Positions 1 to 8,728 of a stretch of 64,000 bases of DNA are shown here, in pieces. The notes below the pieces were generated by a model. The model was given only the letters and a program-made list of their open reading frames with translations. It had not been told where the DNA came from and searched no databases. The position numbers were made by a program, and so were the translations under genes. Location of the stretch: positions 1 through 64,000 of the forward strand of contig JAFLBF010000007.1 of the NCBI GenBank assembly GCA_017303895.1, in the 5' to 3' direction. Positions within the stretch are counted from its first letter, which is position 1. Each line of letters opens with the position of its first letter. The stretch is from Bacteroidota bacterium. GTDB taxonomy: Bacteria; Bacteroidota; Bacteroidia; 2-12-FULL-35-15.

Positions 1-1
1 T

Positions 2-793
2 TTAGAAGAATTTAAATCCATTTATTGGTGGGAATATATTCATCGTTTTTTAGGTCGTACCATCGGCATGGTATTCATTTTGCCATTTATCTATTTTTTG
101 ATCAGAAAACGATTTGATAAAGTGCTCTTAAGAAAAATGCTGGTGTTATTGACATTGGGTGCTTTTCAGGGATTCCTGGGTTGGTTTATGGTAAAAAGTG
201 GTTTACAAAAAGAACCACATGTTAGTCATTACCGTTTAGCGGCACATTTGATCAGTGCATTTACCGTGTTTGGTTTCACCTTATGGTATGCGCTGGATCT
301 GATCTATCCGAATCATGTTCAGACGAACGACTATCATCAAAAAGTGATTCGTAATAGTAAGATCGTTTTTGGATTCATCGTATTACAGATCATCTATGGT
401 GCTTTTGTGGCAGGATTGAAAGCGGGGATGTTTTACAATACTTTTCCAATGATGGGCGAGGAGTTTTTCCCTGAAACCATCACTTCACACGATTCATTTT
501 TCATGAATTTTTTAGAGAATGGGGCAGGTGTTCAATTCGTGCATCGTTATTTAGCCATTTTTGTGGCGCTCATTGTTTTCTTATTATGGGATTCTGCACG
601 TAAGTTAGATCTTACAAAATTGCAACGCAGAGCAGCCAACACCATGTTATATGTGGTGATCATTCAGTTTTTACTTGGAATTGTTACCTTGATCTACGCT
701 GTTCCGGTAACATTGGGTGTTTTGCATCAAACAGGCGCCTTCTTTTTATTTGCTGCCACATTGTGGTTCATGCACAGCTTAAAGAAGCAATAA
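2..793 (+). CDS. ctaA: Heme A synthase, COX15/CtaA family (5' end outside window)
   Basis: An integral membrane protein that oxidises the C8 methyl of heme O to give heme A for cytochrome oxidase. The reading frame is already open at the window edge, so the N-terminus is missing; 263 residues are visible. The first visible residues include WWEYIHRFLGR, the family's heme-ligand motif. Further conserved histidines sit in HYRLAAHL, VQFVHRYLA and VLHQTGAF, each within or beside a hydrophobic segment, matching the four-histidine two-heme pattern. The internal ATG at position 68 is not the start, because the motif lies upstream of it. The gene converges on gldD with a 5-nt gap and no visible terminator. 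Confidence 0.93.
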   Translation, partial: LEEFKSIYWWEYIHRFLGRTIGMVFILPFIYFLIRKRFDKVLLRKMLVLLTLGAFQGFLGWFMVKSGLQKEPHVSHYRLAAHLISAFTVFGFTLWYALDLIYPNHVQTNDYHQKVIRNSKIVFGFIVLQIIYGAFVAGLKAGMFYNTFPMMGEEFFPETITSHDSFFMNFLENGAGVQFVHRYLAIFVALIVFLLWDSARKLDLTKLQRRAANTMLYVVIIQFLLGIVTLIYAVPVTLGVLHQTGAFFLFAATLWFMHSLKKQ

Positions 794-798
794 AGAAA

Positions 799-1395
799 TT
801 AGTTTTTCCATTTAAAGGTATTTATCATGTGATAAATATCTTTTTTTATGAAATCAACTACCGGTTTTATGGAATCGGTATTCGGTACCGCATTAAAATA
901 AAGTGCTCCTCTGATAAAGTGTTTTGTACTGTCTGTTAAAAAGAATTGCACAGAAGAGGCTGCATTACCACCAATATCGTACAGCAATCCGTACACCTTT
1001 AATGAATCGATCTTGATCAATTCTTCTTCGATGCGCGATGCCTTCACCTGATGTTTGGAAGCTAGTTCATAGGTGTCGTCCAGATATCCATTCACATTAC
1101 CTTTTACTTCTTTATAGCTTAGATGTAAGGTCCCGTTAAATGGTTTGTAATCCACATTGATCCAGCAGGGTTCTGCCAATGCATTGGGATCTTTGCTGAT
1201 GCTGGCATATTGTGGAATTTCAAAACTAAATGGACAGGAAGAGTCGTATTGAACATAGGCTTTTTCAGGAAAGCTCAAACGGAAATAGGCTCTTGGCTTT
1301 GGAGCAATCGTGTCGTCATCTTCATCGCCTCCACAAGAAGCTAAAACGATCATTACTGTAGCGAATAAAAAAAATAAAATATTATTCTTCTTCAT
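799..1395 (-). CDS. gldD: Gliding motility lipoprotein GldD
   Basis: A 198-residue lipoprotein. GldD is known from Flavobacterium as essential for gliding and is linked to T9SS function. The N-terminus MKKNNILFFLF begins a signal peptide ending in the lipobox LASC, with Cys21 as the likely lipidated residue, followed by an acidic linker. The PKPRAYFRLSFP segment at about residues 33-44 is typical of the family. An in-frame ATG 9 codons upstream lies inside gldE and would spoil the signal peptide, so I use 1395. The start overlaps the gldE 3' end by 14 nt, implying translational coupling. The order ssb-gldE-gldD matches that known in Flavobacterium. Confidence 0.9.
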   Translation of the reverse strand: MKKNNILFFLFATVMIVLASCGGDEDDDTIAPKPRAYFRLSFPEKAYVQYDSSCPFSFEIPQYASISKDPNALAEPCWINVDYKPFNGTLHLSYKEVKGNVNGYLDDTYELASKHQVKASRIEEELIKIDSLKVYGLLYDIGGNAASSVQFFLTDSTKHFIRGALYFNAVPNTDSIKPVVDFIKKDIYHMINTFKWKN

Positions 1396-2719
1396 GGTTT
1401 CTTTCGATGGTGATCTTAACACGTTTAACTTTTCTATTGTCGGCCGACTCGATCGTGAATAGTAAATTCTTGAATTTTATTTTATCATTCTTAACAGGGA
1501 TACGTCCTTCAATTTCAATAATAAAACCAGCCAGTGTATCAGCTTCTCCTTTTTCATCTTCAAAATCATCACCATTGATCTCGAGGATCCTGTACACATC
1601 ATTTAAGTGTGCTTTCCCTTCAAACACATAATTGTTCTCATCCAGTTTGGAATATACCAGATCATCATCATCAAACTCATCGTTTATCTCTCCCACGATC
1701 TCTTCAATGATGTCTTCTAATGTTACAATGCCCGATGTGCCACCGTATTCGTCCACCACAATGGCAAGATGCGTTTTTTTGAATTGAAACTCACGAAGCA
1801 GGTCATCGATCTTTTTATTTTCAGGAACATAGAAAGACGTTCGCATGATCGATTGCCAGTTGAAGTCATCTCCTTTATCAATATGAGGTAAAAGATCCTT
1901 TGTATATAACACCCCACTTACATTGTCGAGTGTTTCTTTGTAGATAGGCACGCGTGAAAAACCGCTATTCGTGAGATCTTCCAATAATTTTTTGAATCCG
2001 GTCTTGTATTCAAATGCCATAACATCCATGCGTGGCTTCATGATCTGTTTTACATCGGTGTTTCCGAATTTAACGATCCCTTTTAATATTTTATGATCAC
2101 CTTCGGTGATATCCTCATCCGATGTTAACTCCAAGGCTTGTGATAATTCATCCACAGAAATATTATGTGCTTGTGGTTTGATCACCTTATCCAATAATTT
2201 GGTGGAAAAGATCAGGAATGAGCTTACCGGATAGAACAGCCGTTGTAAGAACGATAGAAAATAATAGAGTTTACGGGAAGTTGTTAAGGGGTTTTGAGTT
2301 GCATAGATCTTAGGGATCACTTCACCAACCAATAAGATCAAAAAGGTAACTGCCACCACTTGTATCAAAAAGCCTAATGTAGGGTTTTCAGAAAAATCGA
2401 ATTGCTCTTCCATGACGTAGGTGGAGAGCATAACAATGGCAATATTGATAAAGTTGATGCTGATCAATACGGTTGCTAAAATGCGTTTTGGTGCTTCAAT
2501 GATATTCTGGATCTTGATATCGATCTTTTCATCCGATGATTTTAATTCCTCCATGTCGGTAGGCGTTAATGAAAAGAAAGCCGATTCGGCAGCTGATACC
2601 AATGCAACCAATACGAGTAATACCAGCATAATGGCAATGGAAACAGCAATACTAACAGTAAAAGGTTTAATAACGATGCTTAAAAAAGCGAAAGAAGAAT
2701 ATAGACTCTGGACGTCCAA
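1382..2719 (-). CDS. gldE: Gliding motility-associated protein GldE (CNNM/CorC-like, CBS domains)
   Basis: A 445-residue membrane protein. Domain order: an N-terminal CNNM/DUF21 membrane region with about four hydrophobic segments (residues ~12-160), a CBS pair (~205-330; IMKPRMDVMAF and VVDEYGGTSGIVTLEDIIEEI are typical CorC-type sequences) and a C-terminal CorC/HlyC transporter-associated domain (~350-440). The family is related to magnesium/cobalt transporters, but in Bacteroidota the member next to gldD is named GldE; its exact biochemical role is not settled. It lies downstream of ssb, separated by a hairpin terminator, and overlaps gldD. Confidence 0.9.
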   Translation of the reverse strand: MDVQSLYSSFAFLSIVIKPFTVSIAVSIAIMLVLLVLVALVSAAESAFFSLTPTDMEELKSSDEKIDIKIQNIIEAPKRILATVLISINFINIAIVMLSTYVMEEQFDFSENPTLGFLIQVVAVTFLILLVGEVIPKIYATQNPLTTSRKLYYFLSFLQRLFYPVSSFLIFSTKLLDKVIKPQAHNISVDELSQALELTSDEDITEGDHKILKGIVKFGNTDVKQIMKPRMDVMAFEYKTGFKKLLEDLTNSGFSRVPIYKETLDNVSGVLYTKDLLPHIDKGDDFNWQSIMRTSFYVPENKKIDDLLREFQFKKTHLAIVVDEYGGTSGIVTLEDIIEEIVGEINDEFDDDDLVYSKLDENNYVFEGKAHLNDVYRILEINGDDFEDEKGEADTLAGFIIEIEGRIPVKNDKIKFKNLLFTIESADNRKVKRVKITIERNHEEE

Positions 2720-2740
2720 AATATGGGGTTTTAATGAAAC

Positions 2741-2780
2741 AAAAATGTTTGATCACAAAGATAAGCATTGTGATCAAACA
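2741..2780 (-). terminator. Rho-independent terminator after ssb
   Basis: A perfect 13-bp inverted repeat, TGTTTGATCACAA / TTGTGATCAAACA, with a 9-nt loop (2746-2780), followed on the minus strand by ATTTTTG. It stands between the ssb stop and the gldE start, so gldE probably also needs its own promoter or read-through. Confidence 0.75.
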
Positions 2781-2800
2781 TGCGAATTTACTTTTTCAAT

Positions 2801-3202
2801 TTAAAAAGGCAGGTCATCGCCTGTTTTTGGCAATGAATTGCCTTCATCATTTCCAGTTGAGGCATTGTTTTCACGTTTACTCAAGATGGTGAAAGTTTCG
2901 CCCACTACTTCTGTAGTATAGCGTTTGTGACCTTCTTTATCGTCCCAGGAGCGTGTACGTAATTTCCCTTCAATATAGATGGTCATTCCCTTTTTTAGAT
3001 ATTTTTCAGCTACTTCGGCTAATCCTCTCCATACAACAATGTTATGCCATTCGGTTTGTTCGTTTCGATTTCCGTTCTTATCCTTAAATGTTTCGGTGGT
3101 TGCTAAAGGGAAATTAGCAACAGCAGCTCCGCCTTCTAAATGACGTACTTCCGGATCTTTTCCTAAATTTCCTACTAAAATAACTTTGTTTACGCCTGCC
3201 AT
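2801..3202 (-). CDS. ssb: Single-stranded DNA-binding protein
   Basis: A 133-residue SSB that coats single-stranded DNA in replication and repair. It begins [20 protein letters not shown], the classic OB-fold start, followed by [20 protein letters not shown] and a [16 protein letters not shown] strand. It ends in the acidic tail DDLPF that recruits partner proteins. It is shorter than E. coli SSB (178) because the linker is minimal, which is common in the phylum. It has its own -7 promoter element upstream and a hairpin terminator downstream. Confidence 0.97.
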   Translation of the reverse strand: MAGVNKVILVGNLGKDPEVRHLEGGAAVANFPLATTETFKDKNGNRNEQTEWHNIVVWRGLAEVAEKYLKKGMTIYIEGKLRTRSWDDKEGHKRYTTEVVGETFTILSKRENNASTGNDEGNSLPKTGDDLPF

Positions 3203-3231
3203 AATATATGCTCTTAAGTGTTTATTTCAAA

Positions 3232-3263
3232 CAAATATACTAAACTGAGCGCATGTAATGCAA
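3232..3263 (-). promoter_or_regulatory. Bacteroidota-type promoter of ssb
   Basis: On the minus strand TATATTTG (3239 to 3232) fits the -7 consensus TAnnTTTG. A TTG at 3263-3261 lies 21 nt upstream, a possible -33. The predicted leader to the ssb ATG is about 25 nt. Confidence 0.6.
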
Positions 3264-3278
3264 GTATTTAAAATGAAT

Positions 3279-3306
3279 TTTGAAAGCTATTAAAGTCGTA
3301 CTTTTG
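3279..3306 (+). promoter_or_regulatory. Bacteroidota-type promoter of the MBL-fold hydrolase gene
   Basis: TACTTTTG (3299-3306) fits TAnnTTTG, with TTTG at 3279-3282 upstream. The 16-nt spacing is slightly short of the usual 17-23. The ATG is at 3325. Confidence 0.5.
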
Positions 3307-3324
3307 TGTTTTAAAATTTGAATT

Positions 3325-3966
3325 ATGATACAGATCCATTCATTTGCATTCGGGCCTTTTCAGGAGAATACCTATGTTTTGTTTGATGAAACCAAAGAAT
3401 GTGTGGTCATTGATCCCGGTTGTTACGACAACAGAGAAAGAGCTGAATTAGCAGCATTCATAGAGAATAAACAGCTAAAACCTGTTCGTTTGCTGAATAC
3501 TCATTGTCATCTGGATCATATTTTCGGGAATGGATTTGTGTGTGAAAAATACAATCTGAAACCGGAGTTCAATTCATTGGATCAACGAATATTTGATGCC
3601 TATTTAGCAACAGCTGATCTGTATAATTTGAATGCAGAACCATCTCCTCAAGCGGGTAATTTTTTGAATGAAGGCGATGTAGTGAAATTTGGAAATTCGC
3701 AATTAGAGATTGTTTTTACGCCTGGACATTCTCCCGGCAGTATTACTTTTTACGAGAAGGATCAAAAGTTCATGATCGCAGGAGATGTGTTGTTCTATGG
3801 AAGTATTGGGCGTTCCGACCTGCCGGGTGGACATCATGATACCTTGATACAAAGTATAAAAGAGAAATTATTACCAATGGGTGATGAATTCAAAGTGTAT
3901 TCCGGACACGGATCTGTAACCACCATTGGTTTTGAACGATTGAATAATCCGTTTTTGTTGTATTAA
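3325..3966 (+). CDS. MBL-fold metallo-hydrolase (glyoxalase II-like)
   Basis: A 213-residue metallo-beta-lactamase-fold enzyme. The metal site is complete: THCHLDH (HxHxDH) near residue 60, the histidine in FTPGHSPGS, the aspartate in IAGDVLF, and the last histidine in YSGHG. The C-terminal NNPFL is typical of short bacterial YcbL-like hydroxyacylglutathione hydrolase relatives. The substrate cannot be read from sequence; thioester or lactoyl-thiol hydrolysis is the family expectation. It is a single gene with its own promoter, 20 nt ahead of the next gene. Confidence 0.88.
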   Translation: MIQIHSFAFGPFQENTYVLFDETKECVVIDPGCYDNRERAELAAFIENKQLKPVRLLNTHCHLDHIFGNGFVCEKYNLKPEFNSLDQRIFDAYLATADLYNLNAEPSPQAGNFLNEGDVVKFGNSQLEIVFTPGHSPGSITFYEKDQKFMIAGDVLFYGSIGRSDLPGGHHDTLIQSIKEKLLPMGDEFKVYSGHGSVTTIGFERLNNPFLLY

Positions 3967-3986
3967 TTATATAATCTACCCCTATT

Positions 3987-6734
3987 ATGAATAAACAAGT
4001 TTTCACTTTTAATAAATTACTCAAATACTTCTTTCTTTTATTTGTTCATTTGATTGTGCAAAACACAAAGGCTCAAGACTTAGAATGGGCTAAAGCCATA
4101 GGAGGCAGTAGCTTTGAGACTATAACATCAGTAAGTCAGGATGTATTGGGAAACACCTTTGTTGCAGGTTTTTTTACTTCGCCCTCAATAGACGTAGATC
4201 CTGGCGTATCTGTAGTAAATATTGTTAATTCAGGGAATAATGATTCATTTATTGCAAAATATGATGGGAATGGTAATTATATTTGGTCTGTTCACTTAGG
4301 GGGTGTCAATTCGGATATCTGTAGAAATATTGGTTTAGATGGTTTAGGGAATGTTTATATTTCTGGACAATTTTCTTCTGTCCTAGATTTTGATCCAGGC
4401 ATTGGATTATCTAGCTTAACCCCAACAAACGGAGATGTTTTTATGGCTAAATACGATACTAACGGAAATTATATTTGGGCTAAAAAAATTGGTGGTACTA
4501 ATACTGAAGATGCAACGAAGATGCTTGTTGATTCTTTGGGGAATATTTTGCTTGCGGGAACTTTTTCTGGAACTGTAGATTTTGATCCTAATTTAGGGGT
4601 TACGACCTTGAGTCCCTCAGCAAATGCAAGTTTTATTGCTAAGTATGATTCCTCTGGCAACTATGTTCTGGCAAGTGCGCTTGAAGGGACAGGAACAGGA
4701 ATTATTCAAGGATTGATTGTTGATTCGAGTGAAAATATCTACATATCTTCAACTTTTTCAGGCACTTTTGATTTTGACCCATCTCCTTCTTTTTATGGTA
4801 TTACTTCTAATGGAATTTATGATATTTGTATTGCAAAATATTCAAGTGTAGGTAATTTTATTTGGGCAAAAAGTTTCGGTGGATTAAACAGTGAATCGGC
4901 AAGGTCTTTAGTTTTAGATGATTTTGGTAATCTGTATTATGCAGGAAATTTCTCCGGCTCACTTGATATTGATCCTTCATCAGTTGTTAATATTGTTAAC
5001 CTGCCTTCAGGTTCAGTGTCAGGTATTGTTCAGTTTGATACACTAGGAAGTTTTAAGTGGATAAAAATTTTCAAAGGGCTTTCAGATCCAAGCATATGTT
5101 TAGATAATGCAAATCATTTATATCTAGTAGGAAAGTTTTCGTTTACAACTCTTGATGTTGATCCCAATTATGGGATAGAGAATATTGCTAGTCAAAATGG
5201 CGCATCTACTCTTATTGCTAAATATGATACATTAGGCCGTTACATTTGGGGGGTAGCAGTGCCGGGGGGAGGGTCTAATCAATATTGTTATGTAGATGAT
5301 TCGACTAATATCTTTGTAACTGGAGCTTTCTTTGGAGGAGACTTTGATCCAAATTCAGGCGTTTTTAATTTAACTTCATTGGGACAGTCTGATTGTTTTA
5401 TTGCAAAATATTCTCAAGGAGCATGTTCGTCTGATGTGCTTGATATTGTTGATTATTCAGATTTTAATTGTACTGATACGATTGGTTTTGCCATTGCAGC
5501 ACTGACTGGAGGCAATTTCCCTTATAATTATCAGTGGAATTCTGCTCCTGTAGTTAATGTCAGTACTATTTATACATCAAATCCCGGGCTATACACAGTT
5601 ACTACTACAGATGCTTCTGGTTGTATCAATTCTCGTAATATTTTGATCAATGGGCCTAGTGCAATCTCTTATTTTGATTTAAATGTATCGCTTTTTACAG
5701 GTTTCTTTCGTCCAGCACAAACAACAGCCATTAGTCTAGATGGTTGGAATGATGGTTGTGTATCTACTGGAGGATCTTTAGCCCTTGTTCTTGATACGGC
5801 ACTCACTTTCGTTAGTGCTATGCCACCGCCTAGTTTAATATCAGGGGACACGATTTTGTGGAATTTCACTACACTAGCTTATGATTCACTTCACATTACT
5901 CCAACTGTTAATGTTATAACTGATCTGTCCGTGTCTATATCAGATAGTATAGCTCTAAATGCAATTATTCTTCCTCAAATCGGTGATTCAGATACAACCA
6001 ATAATAACAAAAAATATTTATTCCCTGTTGTTAATTCATACGACCCCAATGTTAAAAGTGTTTATCCTCAAGGTGTTTCTTCTCAGGGATTTATTGCAGA
6101 TAGCTTGACAATGACTTATACGGTCCAATTTCAGAATACAGGAACAGCAGAAGCAATAGATATATTTATATTAGATACACTAGATTCAGATCTTGATGTT
6201 TCATCATTAAGGGTGATCGCTTCGAGTCATCTTGTTGAAGCATTTATTTTGGATGGGAATGTGCTTGAATTTGTTTTTGATGAAATCCATCTTCCAGATA
6301 GCACCTCTAATGAACCTTTAAGTCATGGTCATGTGATTTATGAGATACAGCAAAATATTGGACTGTTACCGGGAACACAGATTAAAAATACAGCAAACAT
6401 TTATTTTGATTACAATCCGCCAATTAGAACGAATACAGTTTTGAATACAATCAAATATCCTGATGTAGTCACAAATACGAATGGCGTTAAAAGGGATAAA
6501 ACGTTTTTTTATCCAAATCCCATGACAGACCATATTACTATTGATTTTTACGATATAATATTTCAGGGGCAAATTACCATTTTTGATATTCAAGGAAGGT
6601 TAGTTTACACTCAAAAATGCAGAGATATAAAGAGTCTGGAAGTAAATACAGGTAATTGGTCATCTGGGATGTATTTTATAAAAATTGAAGATCAAAATGG
6701 ATTGGACCAGTTTTATAAGTGTGTGAAAAATTGA
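3987..6734 (+). CDS. Large secreted T9SS cargo with SBBP-type beta-propeller repeats
   Basis: A 915-residue exported protein. A signal peptide (hydrophobic to about residue 29, ending near TKAQ) is followed by seven ~65-residue repeats, each with a WAK/IW segment, a (D/N)GN(I/V)Y strand and a D-x-DP motif (IDVDPG, LDFDPG, VDFDPN, FDFDPS, LDIDPS, LDVDPN, GDFDPN). Seven repeats suggest one seven-bladed propeller. A PKD-like segment (~490-560) and a DUF11/DUF7619-like adhesion module containing YDPNVKSVYP follow. The end (FFYPNPMTDHITIDF to YKCVKN) is a type A T9SS sorting domain, so the product is probably anchored on or released from the cell surface. No enzymatic motif is seen; adhesion is a guess. 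Confidence 0.88.
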   Translation: MNKQVFTFNKLLKYFFLLFVHLIVQNTKAQDLEWAKAIGGSSFETITSVSQDVLGNTFVAGFFTSPSIDVDPGVSVVNIVNSGNNDSFIAKYDGNGNYIWSVHLGGVNSDICRNIGLDGLGNVYISGQFSSVLDFDPGIGLSSLTPTNGDVFMAKYDTNGNYIWAKKIGGTNTEDATKMLVDSLGNILLAGTFSGTVDFDPNLGVTTLSPSANASFIAKYDSSGNYVLASALEGTGTGIIQGLIVDSSENIYISSTFSGTFDFDPSPSFYGITSNGIYDICIAKYSSVGNFIWAKSFGGLNSESARSLVLDDFGNLYYAGNFSGSLDIDPSSVVNIVNLPSGSVSGIVQFDTLGSFKWIKIFKGLSDPSICLDNANHLYLVGKFSFTTLDVDPNYGIENIASQNGASTLIAKYDTLGRYIWGVAVPGGGSNQYCYVDDSTNIFVTGAFFGGDFDPNSGVFNLTSLGQSDCFIAKYSQGACSSDVLDIVDYSDFNCTDTIGFAIAALTGGNFPYNYQWNSAPVVNVSTIYTSNPGLYTVTTTDASGCINSRNILINGPSAISYFDLNVSLFTGFFRPAQTTAISLDGWNDGCVSTGGSLALVLDTALTFVSAMPPPSLISGDTILWNFTTLAYDSLHITPTVNVITDLSVSISDSIALNAIILPQIGDSDTTNNNKKYLFPVVNSYDPNVKSVYPQGVSSQGFIADSLTMTYTVQFQNTGTAEAIDIFILDTLDSDLDVSSLRVIASSHLVEAFILDGNVLEFVFDEIHLPDSTSNEPLSHGHVIYEIQQNIGLLPGTQIKNTANIYFDYNPPIRTNTVLNTIKYPDVVTNTNGVKRDKTFFYPNPMTDHITIDFYDIIFQGQITIFDIQGRLVYTQKCRDIKSLEVNTGNWSSGMYFIKIEDQNGLDQFYKCVKN

Positions 6735-6742
6735 TATTTGGT

Positions 6743-6958
6743 ATGGCTTTTTTAATCGGAAAATACAGACACTACAAAGGCAAAGAATATGAAGTAATTG
6801 GTTTTGCAAAACATAGCGAAACATTAGAAGAGCTTGTGGTGTACAAAGCCTTGTATCAGCCGGAGGGAGATAATTTGTGGGTGCGTCCTAAGAAAATGTT
6901 TTTTGAAGAAATAGAAGTGCAGGGAATAAAAAAGCCCAGATTTGAATATCTGGGCTAG
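6743..6958 (+). CDS. DUF1653 family protein
   Basis: A 71-residue protein beginning MAFLIGKYRHYKGKEYEV. The GKYRHYKGxxYEV start and the WVRPKKMFFEEI end are typical of DUF1653, a small soluble family of unknown function. A GTG 24 nt upstream lies inside the previous gene and is unlikely; the ATG at 6743 leaves 8 nt after the T9SS gene stop, suggesting co-transcription. The last nine codons double as a terminator hairpin. Confidence 0.85.
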   Translation: MAFLIGKYRHYKGKEYEVIGFAKHSETLEELVVYKALYQPEGDNLWVRPKKMFFEEIEVQGIKKPRFEYLG

Positions 6959-6966
6959 TTGTTTTT
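6933..6966 (+). terminator. Terminator embedded in the DUF1653 coding end
   Basis: A perfect 9-bp inverted repeat AGCCCAGAT / ATCTGGGCT with a 6-nt loop (6933-6956). It is preceded by an A-run and followed by GTTTTT, so it could also serve the converging serS. The stem includes the final codons and the first base of the TAG stop. Confidence 0.75.
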
Positions 6967-6978
6967 AATGTATCGATC

Positions 6979-8250
6979 TTAATTGATCATATCAAACCCG
7001 CAATACGGCACCAATACCTTCGGTATTTTAATTCCTTCAGGTGTTTGATTGTTTTCCAACATGGTTGCAACAATACGAGGCAATGCCAATGCACTGCCGT
7101 TCAATGTATGCGCCAATACAGGTTTTGCATCACCATCTTTAAAACGTAATTTCAAACGGTTACTTTGGAAAGTTTCGAAGTTAGAAACAGAACTAACCTC
7201 CAACCATTTATCCTGAGCAGCAGAGTAAGTTTCAAAATCGTATGTTAATGCTGATGCAAAGCTCATATCCCCACCGCACAGTTTAAGTGTACGGAATGAC
7301 AATTCCAGTTCGCGAAGCAAGCCCGCTACATAATTGCGCATTTCTTCTAATACTTCATACGATTTGTCAGGGTGTGCAATTTGCACGATCTCTACTTTAT
7401 CGAATTGATGTAAACGGTTCAAGCCACGCACATGTGCTCCGTAACTTCCAGCTTCTCTGCGGAAGCATGGTGTGTAGCCACAATTTTTAATTGGCAACTG
7501 ATCTGCTTTTAAGATCACATCACGGTAAATATTGGTGATAGGAACTTCAGCCGTTGGGATCAAATACAAATTGTCAATCGTTGAATGATACATCTGTCCT
7601 TCTTTATCAGGTAACTGACCAGTAGCATAGCCCGATGCTTCATTCACCAAAATTGGTGGTTGTACTTCCAGGTATCCTGCAGCAGTTGCTCTGTCTAAAA
7701 AGAAATTGATCAACGCACGTTGTAAACGAGCGCCTTTCCCTTTGTACACAGGGAATCCTGCACCGGTTAATTTAACACCTAATTCAAAGTCGATCAAGTC
7801 GTATTGAGTAGTGAGTTCCCAATGTGGTTTTGCTCCGGCAGGTAATTGAGGGATATCACCTTCCTGATATACATTTTCATTATCCTCCGGTGTTTTTCCT
7901 TTTGGCACTTTGGTGCTAGGTGTGTTAGGAACCTGAACCAATAAGTTGTGCTGTTCTACTTCAATGCTCTTTAGTTGCTCTTCGAGCTTTTTAGAACTTT
8001 CTTTTAGAGCCGCACTTTTGTTTTTCAGATCATCACCTTCCGCTTTTTTGCCGGCTTTGTATAATTCACCTACTTGTTTTGCAATTGTATTTGCTTCGTT
8101 AAGTAGGCTATCAAGTTCGTTTTGAGTACGTCTGCGATCGTTATCCAATTCAATTACTTTATCGAGGATCGGTTTTGCATCAAAATTCTTGATGGCTAAT
8201 CGTTCGATAGCTTCTTCTTTTTTATCGCGGATATAATTCAGTTGTAACAT
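6979..8250 (-). CDS. serS: Seryl-tRNA synthetase
   Basis: A 423-residue class II synthetase that charges tRNA-Ser (and tRNA-Sec where present) in the cytosol. An N-terminal long coiled-coil arm (~residues 30-105) is followed by the catalytic core. Motif 2 is visible as CFRREAGSYG followed by GLNRLHQFDKVEIV. Motif 3 is NGSALALPRIVATMLENNQ. Length equals the family norm. The gene lies downstream of rpmA, a common Bacteroidota arrangement, but the hairpin at 8293-8333 separates the two. Confidence 0.98.
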   Translation of the reverse strand: MLQLNYIRDKKEEAIERLAIKNFDAKPILDKVIELDNDRRRTQNELDSLLNEANTIAKQVGELYKAGKKAEGDDLKNKSAALKESSKKLEEQLKSIEVEQHNLLVQVPNTPSTKVPKGKTPEDNENVYQEGDIPQLPAGAKPHWELTTQYDLIDFELGVKLTGAGFPVYKGKGARLQRALINFFLDRATAAGYLEVQPPILVNEASGYATGQLPDKEGQMYHSTIDNLYLIPTAEVPITNIYRDVILKADQLPIKNCGYTPCFRREAGSYGAHVRGLNRLHQFDKVEIVQIAHPDKSYEVLEEMRNYVAGLLRELELSFRTLKLCGGDMSFASALTYDFETYSAAQDKWLEVSSVSNFETFQSNRLKLRFKDGDAKPVLAHTLNGSALALPRIVATMLENNQTPEGIKIPKVLVPYCGFDMIN

Positions 8251-8292
8251 AGTTCTGTTGTTTGTTGTTAGTGTTTACGAGTTCAAAACAAT

Positions 8293-8333
8293 AAAAAATC
8301 TCCTAAACTTCGGTTGAAGCCAGGAGATTTTTT
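8293..8333 (-). terminator. Terminator after rplU-rpmA
   Basis: AAAAAATCTCCT (8293-8304) pairs perfectly with AGGAGATTTTTT (8322-8333). A small inner CTTC/GAAG stem sits in the loop. The A and T tracts on both sides make it symmetrical. Confidence 0.8.
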
Positions 8334-8350
8334 AATGTTTATTGAAAACC

Positions 8351-8617
8351 TTATGCTTCAGCAGGGAATGGAACTACTGAAACGTACGATTTCTCGTTGC
8401 GTTTCTTTTTGAATTCCACTGTACCATCAACCAATGCAAATAAAGTATGGTCTTTACCAATACCTACGTTTTCGCCCGGATTGTGTTTTGTTCCACGTTG
8501 ACGAACGATGATATTTCCGGCAATTGCTAATTGACCTCCATAAATTTTAACGCCTAAACGTTTACTGTGTGACTCACGGCCGTTCTTGGAACTACCCGCA
8601 CCTTTTTTATGTGCCAT
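8351..8617 (-). CDS. rpmA: 50S ribosomal protein L27
   Basis: An 88-residue ribosomal protein near the peptidyl transferase centre. It begins [20 protein letters not shown], with the usual flexible basic N-terminus, and contains the conserved [22 protein letters not shown] region in two halves. The start has no long N-terminal cleavage extension as in Firmicutes. It lies downstream of rplU in the standard L21-L27 pair, but the 111-nt spacer holds a palindromic repeat. Confidence 0.98.
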   Translation of the reverse strand: MAHKKGAGSSKNGRESHSKRLGVKIYGGQLAIAGNIIVRQRGTKHNPGENVGIGKDHTLFALVDGTVEFKKKRNEKSYVSVVPFPAEA

Positions 8618-8621
8618 TTTT

Positions 8622-8665
8622 TTAAGTTTAAAGTTTTAAAGTTTAAAGTCAAAAGTTTTGACTTT
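8622..8665. repeat. AT-rich palindromic spacer repeat between rplU and rpmA
   Basis: A run of TTTAAAGT-type units ends in a perfect hairpin AAAGTCAAA-AGT-TTTGACTTT (8645-8665). It lies in the transcribed spacer of a ribosomal protein operon. No open frame or coding role is seen. Confidence 0.6.
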
Positions 8666-8728
8666 CTCAATTATTTTTTTTGTTTGGGTTGCAGTATTTG
8701 GCTATTGCCAACTGTCTACTTCCAAAAC

